Shown one piece after another: positions 34,368 through 35,463 of a DNA stretch of 35,463 nucleotides. The notes under the pieces are model-generated. The model did not search any database. It was given only the letters and a program-made list of their open reading frames with translations, and was not told where the DNA came from. The stretch is from Promethearchaeota archaeon. Its GTDB lineage: Archaea > Asgardarchaeota > Lokiarchaeia > Sigynarchaeales > SOKP01. Where the stretch lies: assembly GCA_030605085.1 (NCBI GenBank), contig JAUWBH010000044.1:1-35463 (forward strand), in the 5' to 3' direction. The number at the start of each line of letters is the position of its first letter. The first letter of the stretch is position 1. The translations under genes and the position numbers were made by a program.

Positions 34368-34924
34368 TATCCACTAGATGGCACGGGCGTCTCTTTTAAC
34401 ATCTCTCTGAGCGGTTTTTCGCCTTTATTTATCCAATTGACGATGCTCGATTCGGAAATGTTGACTCCAAAATCAATTTCAAACACTTTTTTAATTTGAG
34501 AGGGCGTCAGACCTTTCATATAATGTTGTCTTGCCCTACGCTTGTAATTCTCATGGTAATTGGCGTTACTTGGCGCGATTCTTGAATAGTCTGGTTTAAT
34601 TTCCCCACATTTTTTGAAAATCTTTCGATGGAGTCGAAAATCTTGTTTCCCTAACCCATTATCGAATATCACGGTTCGAGGATTGCATCCATTCTTGCTC
34701 AATCGCTTGCCGCACTTAAGACAATGTGTTTCCCTAATATAGACCGTTCCATCCCTCTTCATTCCTAAATGATATGGATCTCCGTTAGAAAGTGCCATTC
34801 TACTCTCTATTTCGGATGGTAAACTGTCATCTGTAGGTTCAGGTAATTCTGGAAAAAATTTATTAAGGGTGGTTTGTTCTATCTTAATGGGAGTTAATTT
34901 TTCTCTTAATTTTGATAATCGCAT
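34368..34924 (-). pseudogene. Transposase, N-terminal part only
   Basis: From ATG at 34924 (MRLSKLREKL) the protein shows a zinc-binding module (HCLKCGKRLSKNGC, then IFKKCGE), a helix-turn-helix region (GLTPSQIKKVFEIDFGVNIS) and the linker LKETPVPSSGY, typical of the DNA-binding half of archaeal DDE transposases. The catalytic domain that should follow is missing: after GY the frame runs into the 3' end of the DUF2070 gene. No inverted or direct repeats of an insertion sequence were found. It is a fragment left by deletion or rearrangement and should be inactive. Confidence 0.7.
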
Positions 34925-35163
34925 ATTTAAATTATGGGAAAAGCTCCCTATAAATCTTTCCCTTATTATAAATTGTTTTTCGCAGGAAATTCTAGCAATC
35001 TTATTTATTTCTATTGGAAAACTTATCCATATCACGATCTTGATGCATTTCAGGATCAAACCCTTTCGTCATCACTGGATTTTGCAACCATCCACACTTT
35101 TTCTTTTATATACATTTAATTTATTCCAAATTTAAGTCTTAAAAATACCAATTGTGATAGCTT

Positions 35164-35463
35164 TTGAACGAATATGGGAGTGATTGGAGTGATAATGACA
35201 ATAAAGAATATAAAGATGACAAGGAAATAGAGAAAGAAATTGATAAAGAAGTTGATGTAGAAAAAGAATTTAAAACAGATTACGATCCCCAAGATCTTGA
35301 TACGAAGGAGTACCATCCATTTACACCTCCCGATTTGACTTTAAAAGATGTTGATTCGAAAGAATACGATCCATTTACACCTCCCGATTTAACTCTAAAT
35401 GATGATGATTCGAAAGAATATGATCCGTTTACACCTCCCGATTTGACTTTAAAAGATGATGAT
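35164..35463 (+). CDS. Acidic repeat protein, 5' part (open at window end)
   Basis: The frame begins at TTG 35164 (stops lie just upstream) and remains open for 100 codons to the window edge. Residues 1-49 are very acidic and charged (DWSDNDNKEYKDDKEIEKE), then repeats of the 18-residue unit YDPFTPPDLTLKDVDSKE follow. There is no signal peptide or membrane segment in the visible part, and no family is recognised. The repeated Pro/Thr/Asp unit suggests an extended, disordered region, perhaps a linker or surface spacer. True start and full length are unknown. Confidence 0.5.
   Translation, partial: MNEYGSDWSDNDNKEYKDDKEIEKEIDKEVDVEKEFKTDYDPQDLDTKEYHPFTPPDLTLKDVDSKEYDPFTPPDLTLNDDDSKEYDPFTPPDLTLKDDD
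35311..35463 (+). repeat. 54-bp tandem coding repeat (at least 2.8 units)
   Basis: Units start at 35311, 35365 and 35419, each coding Y-(D/H)-P-F-T-P-P-D-L-T-L-(K/N)-D-x-D-S-K-E. A degenerate unit (YDPQDLDTKE) precedes at 35281. The units differ mainly in third codon positions, so they were kept by selection on the protein rather than formed by a very recent slippage. The array continues past the window end. Confidence 0.85.

Overview
The window is AT-rich, gene-dense archaeal DNA. Archaeal markers are a DUF2070 membrane protein, a PAC2 protein, an archaeal RNase J-type beta-CASP nuclease, ADP-forming acyl-CoA synthetase-type proteins, a stand-alone GatC, frequent TTG/GTG starts, and introns that fold as bulge-helix-bulge (BHB) substrates of the archaeal tRNA-splicing endonuclease. 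The gene mix (acyl-CoA dehydrogenase, thiolase, CoA ligases, zinc-ribbon and 7TM orphans) suggests an Asgard/Lokiarchaeia-like anaerobe with fatty-acyl-CoA metabolism. That placement is inference.

Layout. 1-1000: the 3' end of an acyl-CoA dehydrogenase gene, half of an anion transporter, and a second acyl-CoA dehydrogenase scrap. 1.3-3.4 kb: superoxide reductase, a protease-like protein with a damaged HExxH, and two small coiled-coil genes. 3.55-3.76 kb: a GC-richer, hairpin-rich island. 3.9-6.8 kb: a two-gene molybdopterin oxidoreductase (catalytic plus four-cluster ferredoxin subunit). 6.75-10.26 kb, convergent: a MoxR-type AAA+ ATPase and a VWA protein with a metallopeptidase-like domain. 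10.5-21.8 kb: 7TM protein, RNase J, HAD phosphatase, zinc-ribbon protein, gatC, an orphan, a PAS histidine kinase, two tandem CoA-ligase alpha-type proteins, dUTPase and a TPR protein. 21.8-27 kb: dodecin genes, thiolase, purE-rpiA, several gene scraps and a tRNA-Ala. 27-35.5 kb: an MFS transporter broken by one UGA, orphans, a nucleotidyltransferase, PAC2, DUF2070, a truncated transposase and the start of a repeat protein.

The main discovery is a set of very short introns. The dodecin gene at 22206-22503 looks wrecked, but removing three segments of 30, 31 and 30 nt gives an uninterrupted, textbook 68-residue dodecin. The MoxR ATPase at 8501-10258 is split by a 30-nt segment carrying two stop codons; its removal restores one 575-residue protein. 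All four segments can be drawn as BHB structures (intron hairpin, 3-nt bulge, 4-bp central helix, 3-nt bulge), and cutting after the second base of each bulge gives exactly the junctions the proteins require. The tRNA-Ala(GGC) at 26789-26886 carries a 24-nt insert at the base of its variable loop that folds in a similar, slightly weaker way. BHB introns in protein genes are known to me only from a few genes of Thermoproteota (cbf5 and a few others), so three in one 68-codon gene is striking.

A second theme is gene decay. Downstream of, or beside, complete genes lie partial copies of mainly 3' ends (acyl-CoA dehydrogenase, dodecin, thiolase, rpiA). The genuine one-codon or frameshift lesions (MFS UGA, thiolase TAG, dodecin copy 2) should be kept apart from the spliceable insertions.
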